From Ruegeria marisrubri (GTDB taxonomy: Bacteria > Pseudomonadota > Alphaproteobacteria > Rhodobacterales > Rhodobacteraceae), in NCBI RefSeq assembly GCF_001507595.1, contig NZ_LQBQ01000023.1, positions 301,479-365,478 of the forward strand: 64,000 nt of DNA, read 5' to 3'. Numbering within the stretch: the first letter of the stretch is position 1; each line of letters starts with the position of its first letter. The position numbers were made by a program, and so were the translations under genes. Of this stretch, positions 22,100-31,560 are shown piece after piece. A model generated the notes under the pieces. The model had not been told where the DNA came from. It saw nothing but the letters and a program-made list of their open reading frames with translations, and did no database searches.

Positions 22100-23053
22100 T
22101 TACGAGGCCGCCCGGATCGCACGCGGCGAGGTGCCGAACTCGGCGCGGAAGGCGCGGGTCATGGCGCTGGGGTCGTCATAGCCCGCGCGCAGGGCGATCT
22201 CTCCGATGGGCAGATCGGTCTCGCTCACCAGTTTGCGGGCCAGGTTCAGGCGCAGCCGGCGATAGACCTGTGCGGGGCTGGCCCCCAGATCGGCCCGCAT
22301 CCGCGATTCCAGCGCCTTTTGCGACCGGCCGACCCGCCATGCGATCTCGGGGATGGGCAGCGGCGTTTCCAGATGCTCCTGCATCAGCGCCAGCGCCTTG
22401 TTGACAAAGGCACTGGCCGACCCGGCCCCGCCCATGTGCGAGCGCGCGGAATCGCGGGTCATGAACAGTTGCGCCACCTCCAGCGCCAGCGCCTGGCCGT
22501 GATCCCGCCCGATCAGGTGCATCACCAGGTCGAACGCCGCCATCGCGCCCGAGCAGGTGATGCGGTTGCCGTCGATGACGTATCGTTCGCGGCAGGCCTC
22601 GACCTCGGGGAAGCGTTCCGAGAAGCCCGTCAACTCCTCCCAGTGGATGGTCGCGCGATGGCCATCCAGCAACCCGGCCTCGGCCAGCAGCCAGCTGCCG
22701 GTGTCCATCCCGGCCATGATGCGAAACCGTTGCGACGCGGCGCGCAGGCTGGCCTGCGTGCGCCAGCCGCCGTGATCGCGAAAGCCATAAGAGGGCATGA
22801 CCGCCAGCAGGTCGCCGGACACGTTGCCGAGCCTGTCATGCGGCGACACCTGAAGCCCCGAGGATGACGTGACCGGCCCCGCGTTCAGCGACAGAAACTG
22901 CCATTTGTAGAGCGTGCGTCCCGACAGCGTGTTGGCCGCGCGCAGCGGCTCGACCGTGTTGGCCAGGCAGTGGTTCGAGAACCCGTCGAACAGCAACACA
23001 CCGAAATGCTGCATCGCAGAGGTTGATTTAGTCCATTTCTGCATATTGAACAT
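22100..23053 (-). CDS. GlxA-family transcriptional regulator (DJ-1/PfpI + AraC)
   Basis: A 317-residue two-domain regulator: an N-terminal DJ-1/PfpI-like amidotransferase-fold domain (HFGVLLFDGFSNHCLANTVEPLRAAN) and a C-terminal AraC helix-turn-helix pair (IPEIAWRVGRSQKALESRMRADLG and IGEIALRAGYDDPSAMTRAFRAEFG). The group includes CdhR, GbdR and ArgR-like regulators of carnitine, betaine and amino acid breakdown. It is divergent from the acyl-CoA dehydrogenase operon with 89 bases between start codons, so it probably activates that operon in response to its substrate. Confidence 0.88.
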   Translation of the reverse strand: MFNMQKWTKSTSAMQHFGVLLFDGFSNHCLANTVEPLRAANTLSGRTLYKWQFLSLNAGPVTSSSGLQVSPHDRLGNVSGDLLAVMPSYGFRDHGGWRTQASLRAASQRFRIMAGMDTGSWLLAEAGLLDGHRATIHWEELTGFSERFPEVEACRERYVIDGNRITCSGAMAAFDLVMHLIGRDHGQALALEVAQLFMTRDSARSHMGGAGSASAFVNKALALMQEHLETPLPIPEIAWRVGRSQKALESRMRADLGASPAQVYRRLRLNLARKLVSETDLPIGEIALRAGYDDPSAMTRAFRAEFGTSPRAIRAAS

Positions 23054-23096
23054 CTAATTCCGCATGAAACAGGGCGCAAGACCGGTCACGCTGTTC

Positions 23097-23136
23097 GCAA
23101 CATCTGCACTTGGAGAGCAACATCTGCACTTGGAGA
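23097..23136 (+). repeat. Perfect 20-bp tandem duplication with a ribosome-binding site
   Basis: GCAACATCTGCACTTGGAGA occurs twice head to tail, 23097-23116 and 23117-23136. The second copy ends 6 bases before the acyl-CoA dehydrogenase ATG, so its TTGGAGA serves as the Shine-Dalgarno sequence, with a duplicate 20 bases upstream. Confidence 0.9.
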
Positions 23137-23142
23137 AGCGCC

Positions 23143-24303
23143 ATGCAATTCGGTCTGTCCGAAGAACAGGAAATGATCATCTCGACCGTCCGCAGCTTTG
23201 TGGAAAATGAGATCTACCCCCACGAAGAGCTGGTCGAACGCACCGGCGAGGTGCCGAAAGAGATCGCCGACGAGATCAAGCGCAAGACGATCGAACTGGG
23301 CTTCTACGCCTGCAATTTCCCCGAAAGCGTGGGCTGCGCCGGGCTGAACCATCTGGAATTCGCGCTGGTCGAGCGGGAGCTGGGGCGCGGGTCGATGGCG
23401 CTGAACCATTTCTTCGGGCGGCCGCAGAACATCCTGATGGCCTGTCAGGGCGATCAGGTCGAACGCTACCTGATGCCCGCCGTGCGCGGCGAAAAGATGG
23501 ACGCGCTGGCGATGACCGAGCCGGGCGCGGGTTCGGATGTGCGGGGCATGAAATGCTCGGCGGTGCGTGATGGCGGCGATTGGGTCGTGAACGGCACCAA
23601 GCATTTCATCTCGGGCGCGGAACATGCCGATTTCATCATCGTCTTCATCGCCACGGGCGAGGATCAGACGCCGAAAGGCCCCAAAAAGCGCATCACCGCC
23701 TTTCTGGTCGATCGCGGCACGCCGGGCTTCACCATCCGCGACGGCTACAAGTCGGTCAGCCATCGCGGCTACAAGAACATGGTGCTGGAATTCGACGATT
23801 GCCGCCTGCCGGATGCGCAGGTGCTGGGCGAGGTCGATGGCGGGTTCGAGGTGATGAACACTTGGCTCTACGCCACCCGCATCACCGTGGCGGCCATGTG
23901 CGTGGGCCGCGCCCGCCGGGCCTTCGACTATGCGCTGGACTATGCCGCCACCCGCGAACAGTTCGGCCAGAAGATCGGCAAGTTCCAGGGCGTCAGCTTT
24001 CAGATCGCCGACATGATCACCGAGATCGACGCCGCCGACCTGCTGACGCTGGCGGCCGCCGACCGGCTGGACAAGGGCCTGCCGGCCAACCGCGAGATCG
24101 CCTCGGCCAAGCTCTATGCCTCGGAAATGCTGGCGCGGGTGACCGACGCGGCGATCCAGGTGCATGGCGGGATGGGTCTGATGGATGACTACCCGCTGGA
24201 ACGCTTCTGGCGCGATGCCCGGGTCGAGCGGATCTGGGACGGCACCAGCGAGATCCAGCGCCACATCATCAGCCGCGACCTGCTGCGCGCGTTGGGGGCA
24301 TGA
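23143..24303 (+). CDS. Acyl-CoA dehydrogenase (probable gamma-butyrobetainyl-CoA type)
   Basis: An FAD enzyme of 386 residues that introduces a 2,3-double bond into an acyl-CoA. Family blocks are AMTEPGAGSDVRGMKCSA (FAD/substrate), NGTKHFISGAEHADF, ATREQFGQKIGKFQGV, VHGGMGLMDDYPLERFWRDAR and the terminal DGTSEIQRHIISR. The two genes behind it, coupled by 4-base overlaps, are an acyl-CoA synthetase and a CaiD-like hydratase, so gamma-butyrobetainyl-CoA to crotonobetainyl-CoA is a sensible guess. This is inferred from context; a plain short-chain acyl-CoA dehydrogenase is possible. The start ATG 23143 follows TTGGAGA. Confidence 0.88.
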   Translation: MQFGLSEEQEMIISTVRSFVENEIYPHEELVERTGEVPKEIADEIKRKTIELGFYACNFPESVGCAGLNHLEFALVERELGRGSMALNHFFGRPQNILMACQGDQVERYLMPAVRGEKMDALAMTEPGAGSDVRGMKCSAVRDGGDWVVNGTKHFISGAEHADFIIVFIATGEDQTPKGPKKRITAFLVDRGTPGFTIRDGYKSVSHRGYKNMVLEFDDCRLPDAQVLGEVDGGFEVMNTWLYATRITVAAMCVGRARRAFDYALDYAATREQFGQKIGKFQGVSFQIADMITEIDAADLLTLAAADRLDKGLPANREIASAKLYASEMLARVTDAAIQVHGGMGLMDDYPLERFWRDARVERIWDGTSEIQRHIISRDLLRALGA

Positions 24304-26369
24304 ACATGGCGCCGGGCCTGAACGGCGCGGCGGATGCGCTCGCGCCGGGAAAACTCGCCGCGCTGAGGCGGATGCTGGGGTTCCGTTCGCTGGCGGTGAT
24401 CGGCGGGGGCGCATGGTGCGCTCAGGTCATCCGGCAGGTGCGGAAACTGGGGTTCACCGGCCCGGTCTGGCCGGTGCACCCCAAGGCCGAGGAGGTGGCG
24501 GGCGAGCGCGTGTTCGCCACCATCGAAGACCTGCCCCAAGCGCCCGACGCGGCCTTTGTCGGCATCAACCGTCGCGCCACCATCGAGGCGGTCGAGGTTC
24601 TGTCGCGCGTGGGCGCAGGCGGGGCGGTGTGTTTCGCCTCGGGTTTCACAGAGGCCAGTGCAGAGGACGCGGATGGGTCCGATCTGCAGGCGCAACTGGT
24701 CGCTGCGGCGGGGGACATGCCGATCCTCGGCCCCAACTGCTACGGCTTCGTCAACGGGCTGGACCGGGTGGCGATCTGGCCCGACCAGCACGGGATGCGC
24801 CCGGTGGAAAGGGGCGTTGCGATCCTGACGCAAAGCTCGAACATCGCCATCAACATGACCATGCAGCGCCGGGCACTGCCGCTGGCTTTCATGCTGACCT
24901 GCGGCAACCAGGCCCAGACCCATCAGGCCGAGATCGCGATGGCCCTGCTGGATGATGACCGGATCAGTGCCATCGGTGTGCATGTCGAGGGCTTTGGCGA
25001 CCTGCGCAAATGGGAGGCGCTGGCCGCCCGGGCCCGCGCGCGCGGCGTGCCGATCGTGGCGCTCAAGATGGGCCGGTCGGAACACGCCCAGGCAGCAACA
25101 ATCTCGCACACGGCATCGCTGGCAGGTGGCGATGCCGGGGCGCAGGCCTTTCTGGACCGGCTGGGTATCGCGCGATTGGGCGATGTGCCGAGTTTCCTGG
25201 AAACGCTCAAGCTGTTCCACGTCGCCGGCAGGCTTGATGGCAACGGCCTCGGCATGATCAGCTGTTCGGGGGGCGAGGCCAGTCTGGGCGCCGACATGGC
25301 GGTCGGGCGGGACCTGCATTTCCCACCGCTGACGCCCGGCCAGAGGACGGAACTGCGCGAAGCCTTGGGGCCGATGGTGGCTCTGGCAAATCCGCTCGAT
25401 TACCACACCTATATCTGGCGCGACACGCAGGCGATGACACGGGCGTGGAAAGGCATGACGGGCCGAAATGTGGCTCTGACATTGTCGATCGTGGATTATC
25501 CGCATACGGATGCCACCGACTGGACCTGCGCGACGCAGGCGGCGCTGAACTGTGTCAGGGAAACCGGCAGGCCCTTTGGTGTGGTCGCGACCCTGCCCGA
25601 GCTGATGCCCGAGGACGTGGCGCAACAGTTGCTGGATGGCGGCGTGGTTCCCTTTGCCGGCCTGCACGAGGCGCTTGCCGCAGCCGAGGCCGCCGCCCGC
25701 GCACTGCCCGAGCCGGCCGCGCCGGTTCAGATGCCCGGCAATTGCGCGGCGGACACAACCCTGACCGAGGCCGAAGCGAAACAGGGGCTGGCCGAACACG
25801 GTCTGACGGTGCCCCGCAGCGCGGTCGTTCCCGCCGATCAGGCCGAAGCGGCGACAGGCCAGCTGACCGGCCCCTTTGCGGTCAAGGGTGTCGGGCTGGC
25901 GCACAAATCCGAACATGGTGCGGTTCTGCTGGGCGTGACCACCAGCGAGATCGGCGACGCCGCCCGCCGGGTGGGAACCGCCGACGTGCTGATCGAGGAA
26001 ATGGCGGGCGGAGGGGTCGCGGAACTGCTGATCGGCGTCACCCGCGATCCGGCGCATGGATTCGTGCTGACCCTCGGCGCCGGGGGTGTCCTGACCGAGA
26101 TCCTGCGCGATACCGTTTCGCTGCTGGTGCCCTCGGATCGCGACGCGACCCGGGCGGCGCTGGGCAAGCTGGCCTGCGCTCCGCTACTGGCAGGCTATCG
26201 TGGCAAGCCCGCCGCCGATCTCGAGGCGATTCTCGATGCCATCGACGCGGTGCAGTCCTATGTGATTGCCAATGCCGACACCGTCGGCGAAGTTGAAATC
26301 AACCCTCTCATCTGCAACGCGAAAGGCGCGGTTGCTGTCGATGCCCTGATCAGAAAGGCAAGCTCATGA
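24300..26369 (+). CDS. NDP-forming acyl-CoA synthetase, single chain
   Basis: A 689-residue protein that combines a CoA-binding Rossmann domain (LAVIGGGAWCAQVIRQ), succinyl-CoA-synthetase-like flavodoxin domains with the phospho-acceptor histidine in SHTASLAGGD, and a C-terminal ATP-grasp subunit (FAVKGVGLAHKSEHGAV, GEVEINPLICN). It activates a carboxylic acid to its CoA thioester while forming ADP. The position between the dehydrogenase and caiD suggests carnitine, gamma-butyrobetaine or crotonobetaine as the acid, as for ADP-forming ligases in other proteobacterial carnitine clusters. ATG 24300 overlaps the previous stop by 4 bases; ATG 24306 is an alternative. Confidence 0.85.
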   Translation: MNMAPGLNGAADALAPGKLAALRRMLGFRSLAVIGGGAWCAQVIRQVRKLGFTGPVWPVHPKAEEVAGERVFATIEDLPQAPDAAFVGINRRATIEAVEVLSRVGAGGAVCFASGFTEASAEDADGSDLQAQLVAAAGDMPILGPNCYGFVNGLDRVAIWPDQHGMRPVERGVAILTQSSNIAINMTMQRRALPLAFMLTCGNQAQTHQAEIAMALLDDDRISAIGVHVEGFGDLRKWEALAARARARGVPIVALKMGRSEHAQAATISHTASLAGGDAGAQAFLDRLGIARLGDVPSFLETLKLFHVAGRLDGNGLGMISCSGGEASLGADMAVGRDLHFPPLTPGQRTELREALGPMVALANPLDYHTYIWRDTQAMTRAWKGMTGRNVALTLSIVDYPHTDATDWTCATQAALNCVRETGRPFGVVATLPELMPEDVAQQLLDGGVVPFAGLHEALAAAEAAARALPEPAAPVQMPGNCAADTTLTEAEAKQGLAEHGLTVPRSAVVPADQAEAATGQLTGPFAVKGVGLAHKSEHGAVLLGVTTSEIGDAARRVGTADVLIEEMAGGGVAELLIGVTRDPAHGFVLTLGAGGVLTEILRDTVSLLVPSDRDATRAALGKLACAPLLAGYRGKPAADLEAILDAIDAVQSYVIANADTVGEVEINPLICNAKGAVAVDALIRKASS

Positions 26370-27145
26370 ATCCAGTGAAGACCAAGCGCGACGGCGCCAT
26401 TCTGGAAGTCACCCTCGACCGGCCCAAGGCGAACGCCATCGATCTGGCCACCAGCCGCGTCATGGGCGAGGTGTTCCGCGACTTTCGCGATGATCCCGAC
26501 CTGCGCGTGGCGATCCTGACGGGGGGTGGAGAGAAGTTCTTTTGCCCCGGCTGGGACCTGAAGGCCGCTGCCGAGGGCGATGCGGTGGATGGGGACTACG
26601 GCGTTGGCGGTTTCGGCGGCCTGCAGGAGTTGCGCGACATGAACAAGCCGGTGATCGCCGCAGTCAACGGTATCGCCTGCGGCGGCGGGCTGGAACTGGC
26701 GCTGAGCGCCGACATGATCCTGGCGGCCGATCACGCCACCTTTGCCCTGCCGGAAATCCGCTCGGGCACGGTAGCGGATGCGGCCAGCGTCAAGCTGCCC
26801 AAGCGCATCCCCTACCATATCGCGATGGAACTGCTGCTGACCGGCCGCTGGTTCGACGCCGAAGAGGCGCATCGCTGGGGGCTGGTGAACGAGATCGTGC
26901 CGACCGACCAGTTGATGGACCGCGCGTGGGAGCTGGCCCGCCTGCTGGCGAGCGGCCCGCCGCTGGTTTATGCCGCGATCAAGGAGATCGTGCGCGAGGC
27001 CGAGGATTCCAAGTTCCAGGACATCATGAACCGCATCACCAAGCGGCAGTTGCGCACGGTGGACGTTCTCTATGGCTCCGAGGACAATCTGGAAGGCGCG
27101 CGCGCCTTTGCCGAGAAACGCGACCCGGTATGGAAAGGCAGGTAG
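26366..27145 (+). CDS. caiD: Carnitinyl-CoA dehydratase / crotonobetainyl-CoA hydratase
   Basis: A crotonase-fold enzyme of 259 residues that interconverts crotonobetainyl-CoA and L-carnitinyl-CoA. Similarity to E. coli CaiD as I remember it runs along the whole length: ILEVTLDRPKANAID near the N-terminus, GEKFF..GWDLKAAAEG, GGFGGLQE, oxyanion-hole NGIACGGGLELAL, and the identical tail FAEKRDPVWKGR. This makes CaiD more likely than a generic enoyl-CoA hydratase. It is the last gene of the operon (ATGA overlap) and is followed by an intrinsic terminator. Confidence 0.88.
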   Translation: MNPVKTKRDGAILEVTLDRPKANAIDLATSRVMGEVFRDFRDDPDLRVAILTGGGEKFFCPGWDLKAAAEGDAVDGDYGVGGFGGLQELRDMNKPVIAAVNGIACGGGLELALSADMILAADHATFALPEIRSGTVADAASVKLPKRIPYHIAMELLLTGRWFDAEEAHRWGLVNEIVPTDQLMDRAWELARLLASGPPLVYAAIKEIVREAEDSKFQDIMNRITKRQLRTVDVLYGSEDNLEGARAFAEKRDPVWKGR

Positions 27146-27158
27146 CGGTACGCAAATT

Positions 27159-27182
27159 GGCCTGACGTCGCTCAGGCCTTTT
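27159..27182 (+). terminator. Intrinsic terminator overlapping the convergent stop codon
   Basis: GGCCTGA/TCAGGCC pair perfectly around CGTCGC and are followed by TTTT. The 3' arm and T-run contain the stop and last codons of the convergent methyltransferase gene, so the hairpin serves the caiD operon and is partly coding on the other strand. Confidence 0.8.
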
Positions 27183-27804
27183 CAAACAGCGCGATATAGG
27201 CGGTGTCGTCCTTGTTGGGGCCTGCGGCGAGGTCGCCGTAGATGCGGACTTCTTTAAGCTGCAGGTTCTCGATCTTGCCCTTCTCCAGTTCGCGCAGCGC
27301 CGAGGCGAATCCCTTGGCCTCGTAATGCTGACTGTTGATCGACAGGGCGAACTGGGCGCCGTGGCGGGCGACCCGGAGCAGGGCGGGCAACACCTCGGGG
27401 CCAAGGTGGCCATGGGTGAAGGTGCCGGATGACACGACACCGGAATAGCTCTCGCGCGGAACCGGAATGCCTTCGTTCAGGTCGGCTTCGATGGCATCGC
27501 GGTAGATGTCCTTGCGCATGGCTTCGTGCAGCATCTCGGAACTGATGTCGGTGGCGTCGATCGGCCCGACGCCCAGCCCGGAAAGCACCGCGCCACACAG
27601 GCCCGTTCCGGCCCCCACATCCAGAACCGGCCCCTGCCCCCCTGCGGCGACGAAGGCGCGGGCGGTGTGGATGTGCAGCTGGTAATCCTCGAGCGCGGCA
27701 AAGCCCTCGTCATAGTCCCCGGCCCATTCGGCATAGAGCCTCTTGTTGTCATCCGGCGATTCCAATGCGTATGCCGCGTGCAGGTCTGGTTTCTTTGCGC
27801 TCAT
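27172..27804 (-). CDS. Class I SAM-dependent methyltransferase
   Basis: A 210-residue Rossmann-fold methyltransferase. Motif I is VLDVGAGTGLCG, then the acidic DATDISSEML after beta-2, then the GTFTHGHLGPEVLPALLRVARHG block. The substrate class cannot be told; the N-terminus (YAEWAGDYDEGF) is like that of small-molecule methyltransferases. It is convergent with the caiD operon and divergent from the epimerase-like gene. Confidence 0.8.
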   Translation of the reverse strand: MSAKKPDLHAAYALESPDDNKRLYAEWAGDYDEGFAALEDYQLHIHTARAFVAAGGQGPVLDVGAGTGLCGAVLSGLGVGPIDATDISSEMLHEAMRKDIYRDAIEADLNEGIPVPRESYSGVVSSGTFTHGHLGPEVLPALLRVARHGAQFALSINSQHYEAKGFASALRELEKGKIENLQLKEVRIYGDLAAGPNKDDTAYIALFEKA

Positions 27805-27892
27805 GGTTCAATCAAAGGCCCAAGCGGGGATTCGAATCAAGTGCGTCGATCAGGCGCTTGCATTGCATTGTCCGGGCGATCATCAAGAAGGC

Positions 27893-28744
27893 ATGACAGG
27901 CACGCTTCTTTCTTTCGGTCACGGATATTCGGCACGGGCGCTGTCGCGGCTGCTGGCGCCGCGCGGATGGCGGATCATCGGGACGACCCGCAACCCCGAG
28001 CAACTGCCTCGGATCGAGGGCGCGGGGGCGGAACCGCTTCTGTGGCCCGGGGAAACACCGAGTTTCGACGCAGTCACGCATCTGTTGATCTCGACCGCGC
28101 CGGATGCGCAGGGCGACCCGGTTCTGGCGGCGCTGGGGGACGAGATTGCCGCCCGGGCCGGTCAGTTCGAATGGGTCGGATACCTTTCGACCACCGCTGT
28201 CTATGGCGATCACCAAGGCGGCTGGGTGGACGAGGCGACGCCGCCTGCGCCGACGGCAAAGCGTGGCCAGTGGCGGGTCATGGCCGAACGACAATGGGCC
28301 GCGATCGAGGGCCTGCCGCTGCACATCTTCCGACTTGCTGGCATCTACGGGCCGGGGCGCGGGCCGTTTGCCAAGCTGCGCAAGGGCGGAATGCGGCGCA
28401 TCATCAAGCCGGGGCAGGTGTTCTCGCGCATTCACGTCGACGACATCGCGCAGGTGCTGGCGGCTTCGATGGCGCGGCCCAACCCGGGGGCGGTCTACAA
28501 TGTCTGCGATGACGAGCCGGTGCCGCCGCAGGACGTGATCGGATACGCCGCCGAGTTGCAGGGCCTGCCGCTGCCGCCCGCGGTGCCGTTCGAAGAGGCC
28601 GAGATGACCCCGATGGCCCGCAGTTTCTACAACGAGAACAAGCGGGTGCGGAATGACCGCATCAAGGAAGAGTTGGGGGTGAAACTGCTCTACCCGAACT
28701 ACCGGGTGGGGTTGGAGGCCCTGCACGCACTCGAGCAGGAATAG
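27893..28744 (+). CDS. NAD(P)-dependent epimerase/dehydratase-like SDR protein (YeeZ-like)
   Basis: A 283-residue extended short-chain dehydrogenase-like protein. The nucleotide-binding start is LLSFGHGYSARALSRLL, an altered GxxGxxG. Further features are STTAVYGDHQGGWVDEATP, FRLAGIYGPGRGPF and the HVDDIAQVL segment; the classical YxxxK pair is not clear, as in the YeeZ subgroup. The reaction is unknown. The start ATG 27893 is preceded by AAGAAGG; the frame extends upstream without similarity. It ends 5 bases from the convergent dxs. Confidence 0.78.
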   Translation: MTGTLLSFGHGYSARALSRLLAPRGWRIIGTTRNPEQLPRIEGAGAEPLLWPGETPSFDAVTHLLISTAPDAQGDPVLAALGDEIAARAGQFEWVGYLSTTAVYGDHQGGWVDEATPPAPTAKRGQWRVMAERQWAAIEGLPLHIFRLAGIYGPGRGPFAKLRKGGMRRIIKPGQVFSRIHVDDIAQVLAASMARPNPGAVYNVCDDEPVPPQDVIGYAAELQGLPLPPAVPFEEAEMTPMARSFYNENKRVRNDRIKEELGVKLLYPNYRVGLEALHALEQE

Positions 28745-28749
28745 CCGGG

Positions 28750-30678
28750 TCAGGCCCGTTTCTCTCCGATCGTCGCGACGCCCAGCACCTCCAGAACCTT
28801 CGCCTCGATATGCTCGGCGTTCATACCGGCCACCGCATACATGTCCCTGGGGCTGGCCTGGTCGATGAAGATGTCGGGCAGCACCATCGAGCGGTATTTC
28901 AGCCCGTGGTCGAACACCCCCTCATCCGCCAGAAGCTGCGCCACATGGCTGCCAAAGCCGCCGATGGCGCCCTCCTCGATGGTGATCAGGGCCTCGTGGT
29001 TTGCGGCGAGATCAAGGATCAGGTCGCGGTCCAGCGGCTTGGCGAAACGCGCGTCGGCAATGGTCGGAGAGATCCCCCGCGCCGTCAGCGCCTCGCCCGC
29101 CCTGCGCACTTCCTCCAGCCGGGTGCCGAAGGACAAAAGCGCAACCCGCGACCCTTCCCGGATGATCCGGCCCTTGCCGATTTCAAGAACTTCGCCCCGT
29201 TCGGGCATGTCCACGCCCACGCCTTCGCCGCGCGGATAGCGAAAGGCGATGGGGCCATCGTCATGGGCGGCGGCGGTCGCGACCATGTGCACAAGCTCCG
29301 CCTCGTCGGCGGCGGCCATCACCACCATGCCCGGCAGGTTGGCCAGATAGGCGATGTCGAAGCTGCCCGCGTGGGTGGCGCCGTCGGCCCCGACCAGACC
29401 GGCCCGGTCGATGGCGAAGCGCACCGGCAGGCGCTGGATGGCCACGTCATGCACGACCTGGTCATAGCCGCGCTGGAGAAAGGTCGAATACATCGCGCAG
29501 AACGGCTTGAGTCCCCCGGCGGCCAGCGCGGCGGCGAAGGTCACGCCGTGCTGCTCGGCGATGCCCACGTCGAAACAGCGCGAGGGGTAACGCTCGGCGA
29601 ACAGGTTCAGCCCGGTGCCATCGGGCATGGCCGCCGTCACCGCGACGATCTTGTCGTCGCGGCTGGCCTCGTCGACCAGCGTCTTGCCGAAGACCGAGGT
29701 GTAGGACGGCGCGTTCGACGGCGCCTTGTATTGCTTGCCGGTCACCACGTCGAATTTCGCGGTGGCGTGGCCCCGGTCGCGGGCACGCTCGGCAGGAGCA
29801 TAGCCCTTGCCCTTTTTGGTCAGCGCATGGATCAGGATCGGACCGGTCGCGCGGGCCTTGACCGTGCGCAGGATCGGCAGCAACTGCCCCATGTCATGCC
29901 CGTCGATCGGTCCGATATAGCTGAATCCCAGCTCCTCGAACAAAGTGCCGCCCACGGTCATGCCCTTGAGCATCTCCTTGGCGCGTTTGGCGCCTTCGCG
30001 GAACGGCTCGGGCAACAGCGACACCGCGCCTTTGGCGGCGGCCTTGAGTTCCTGGAAAGGTTCCTCGGCATAGAGGCGCGACAGGTAGGACGACAATGCG
30101 CCCACGGGCGGGGCGATGCTCATCTCGTTGTCGTTGAGGATCACGATCAGGCGTTTGCCCAGGTGGCCGGCGTTGTTCATCGCCTCGAAGGCCATGCCGG
30201 CCGACATCGACCCGTCGCCGATCACGGCGATCGCATCGCCCAGACCCTCGGGCGTCACGCCGCCCAGATCGCGGGCCACGGCAAATCCCAGCGCCGCGCT
30301 GATCGAGGTCGAACTGTGCGCCGCGCCGAACGGGTCATAGGGGCTTTCGCTGCGCTTGGTGAACCCGCTCAGGCCATCCTTCTGCCGCAGGGTGCGGATG
30401 CGGTCGCGCCGCTCGGTCAGGATCTTGTGCGGATAGCACTGGTGCCCGACATCCCAGATGATCTTGTCGCGCGGCGCGTCGAACACCGCGTGCAGGGCCA
30501 CGGTCAGTTCCACCACGCCCAGCCCCGCGCCCAGATGCCCGCCGGTCACCGACACGGCCGAGATCGTCTCGGCCCGCAACTCGCTGGCCAGCTGATGCAA
30601 CTGCGCGTCCGAGAACTGCTTGAGATCCGCCGGGCGGTTCACAAGGTCCAGAAGCGGGGTGTTCGGGCGGTCTGACAT
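28750..30678 (-). CDS. dxs: 1-deoxy-D-xylulose-5-phosphate synthase
   Basis: Condenses pyruvate and glyceraldehyde 3-phosphate, the first step of the MEP isoprenoid pathway, with thiamine diphosphate. The 642-residue protein has the full length of the family: N-terminal [17 protein letters not shown], the ThDP motif [18 protein letters not shown], the transketolase-type [18 protein letters not shown] and a C-terminal transketolase domain. It lies 15 bases downstream of ispA, so the first enzyme of the pathway and the prenyl diphosphate synthase are coexpressed. Confidence 0.97.
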   Translation of the reverse strand: MSDRPNTPLLDLVNRPADLKQFSDAQLHQLASELRAETISAVSVTGGHLGAGLGVVELTVALHAVFDAPRDKIIWDVGHQCYPHKILTERRDRIRTLRQKDGLSGFTKRSESPYDPFGAAHSSTSISAALGFAVARDLGGVTPEGLGDAIAVIGDGSMSAGMAFEAMNNAGHLGKRLIVILNDNEMSIAPPVGALSSYLSRLYAEEPFQELKAAAKGAVSLLPEPFREGAKRAKEMLKGMTVGGTLFEELGFSYIGPIDGHDMGQLLPILRTVKARATGPILIHALTKKGKGYAPAERARDRGHATAKFDVVTGKQYKAPSNAPSYTSVFGKTLVDEASRDDKIVAVTAAMPDGTGLNLFAERYPSRCFDVGIAEQHGVTFAAALAAGGLKPFCAMYSTFLQRGYDQVVHDVAIQRLPVRFAIDRAGLVGADGATHAGSFDIAYLANLPGMVVMAAADEAELVHMVATAAAHDDGPIAFRYPRGEGVGVDMPERGEVLEIGKGRIIREGSRVALLSFGTRLEEVRRAGEALTARGISPTIADARFAKPLDRDLILDLAANHEALITIEEGAIGGFGSHVAQLLADEGVFDHGLKYRSMVLPDIFIDQASPRDMYAVAGMNAEHIEAKVLEVLGVATIGEKRA

Positions 30679-30693
30679 GGCATCCCTTACGGT

Positions 30694-31560
30694 TCAGCTT
30701 TCACGCGCAATAACGAAGCGGGCGGCTTCCTTCAAGGTTTCGGCCCGCTCGCCGTAACTATCGAGGGCGGAGCAGGCTTCATCGACCAGCTCGGCCGCGC
30801 GCGCCTTGGCCGCATCCAGACCCAGCAGCGAAACGAAAGTTGCCTTGCCCGCCTCGGCGTCCTTTTGCAGGCGCTTCCCGGCCTTCTCGGCATCGCCCTC
30901 GACATCCAAGATGTCGTCGGCGATCTGGAAAGCAAGACCCAGCGCACGGGAATACTGACGCATGTTTTCGGGATTTTCCCCGGCCAGCCGGGCCCCGGCA
31001 CAGCCGGACCATTCGATCAGCGCCCCGGTCTTGCCCGCCTGCAGCCGGGTGATTTCCGCAAGCGAGAGAGGCCGCTGTGCCGTTTCGGCAGCGATATCCA
31101 GCGCCTGCCCCAGCACCATGCCCTGCGCGCCTGCGGCCTGTGCCAGCGTCAGGGTCAGGTCTGCGCGGATCTCCGCCGGTCCCACCTCGGGCCGGGCGCA
31201 CAGCTCAAAGGCCAGCGTCTGCAGCGCGTCACCGGCCAAAACCGCAACGCCCTCGTTCCATTTCACATGCACCGTCGGGCGGCCGCGCCGCAGGTCATCA
31301 TCGTCCATGCAGGGCAAATCGTCATGCACAAGGCTGTAGGCATGCAGTGCCTCGATGGCCGTCGCGGGCCAAATCGCAGAGGTTTCATCGATGCCATGCA
31401 GGCGCGCGCTTTCCAGCACTAGGAAGCCGCGCAACCGCTTGCCGCCTTCGGTGGCATAGGCCATCGCCCGCGTCACATCGAGATCGTCATAGGCCCCAAG
31501 AACCAGGTCGAACTGCTCCTGGATCCGCCTGGCGTCCCGCGCCAGCTGTTCCCGAAACAT
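30694..31560 (-). CDS. ispA: Farnesyl diphosphate synthase (geranyltranstransferase)
   Basis: Elongates DMAPP/GPP with IPP to farnesyl diphosphate. The 288-residue protein has the first aspartate-rich motif in LVHDDLPCMDDDDLRRG, the GKTGALIEWS helix and the second aspartate-rich motif in FQIADDILDVEGD. Two residues between the aspartates of the first motif (DDLPCMDDD) fit the bacterial short-chain type. Its start overlaps the xseB stop by one base. The order xseB-ispA-dxs is a widespread bacterial arrangement. Confidence 0.95.
   Translation of the reverse strand: MFREQLARDARRIQEQFDLVLGAYDDLDVTRAMAYATEGGKRLRGFLVLESARLHGIDETSAIWPATAIEALHAYSLVHDDLPCMDDDDLRRGRPTVHVKWNEGVAVLAGDALQTLAFELCARPEVGPAEIRADLTLTLAQAAGAQGMVLGQALDIAAETAQRPLSLAEITRLQAGKTGALIEWSGCAGARLAGENPENMRQYSRALGLAFQIADDILDVEGDAEKAGKRLQKDAEAGKATFVSLLGLDAAKARAAELVDEACSALDSYGERAETLKEAARFVIARES

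Noticed and set aside
24189..26057. Long minus-strand frame under the acyl-CoA synthetase gene
   Set aside because: Codon-bias shadow with His/Arg/Gly-rich product; the plus-strand gene has clear family motifs.
28810..30675. Long plus-strand frame opposite dxs
   Set aside because: Mirror frame of a highly conserved gene, no recognisable protein.
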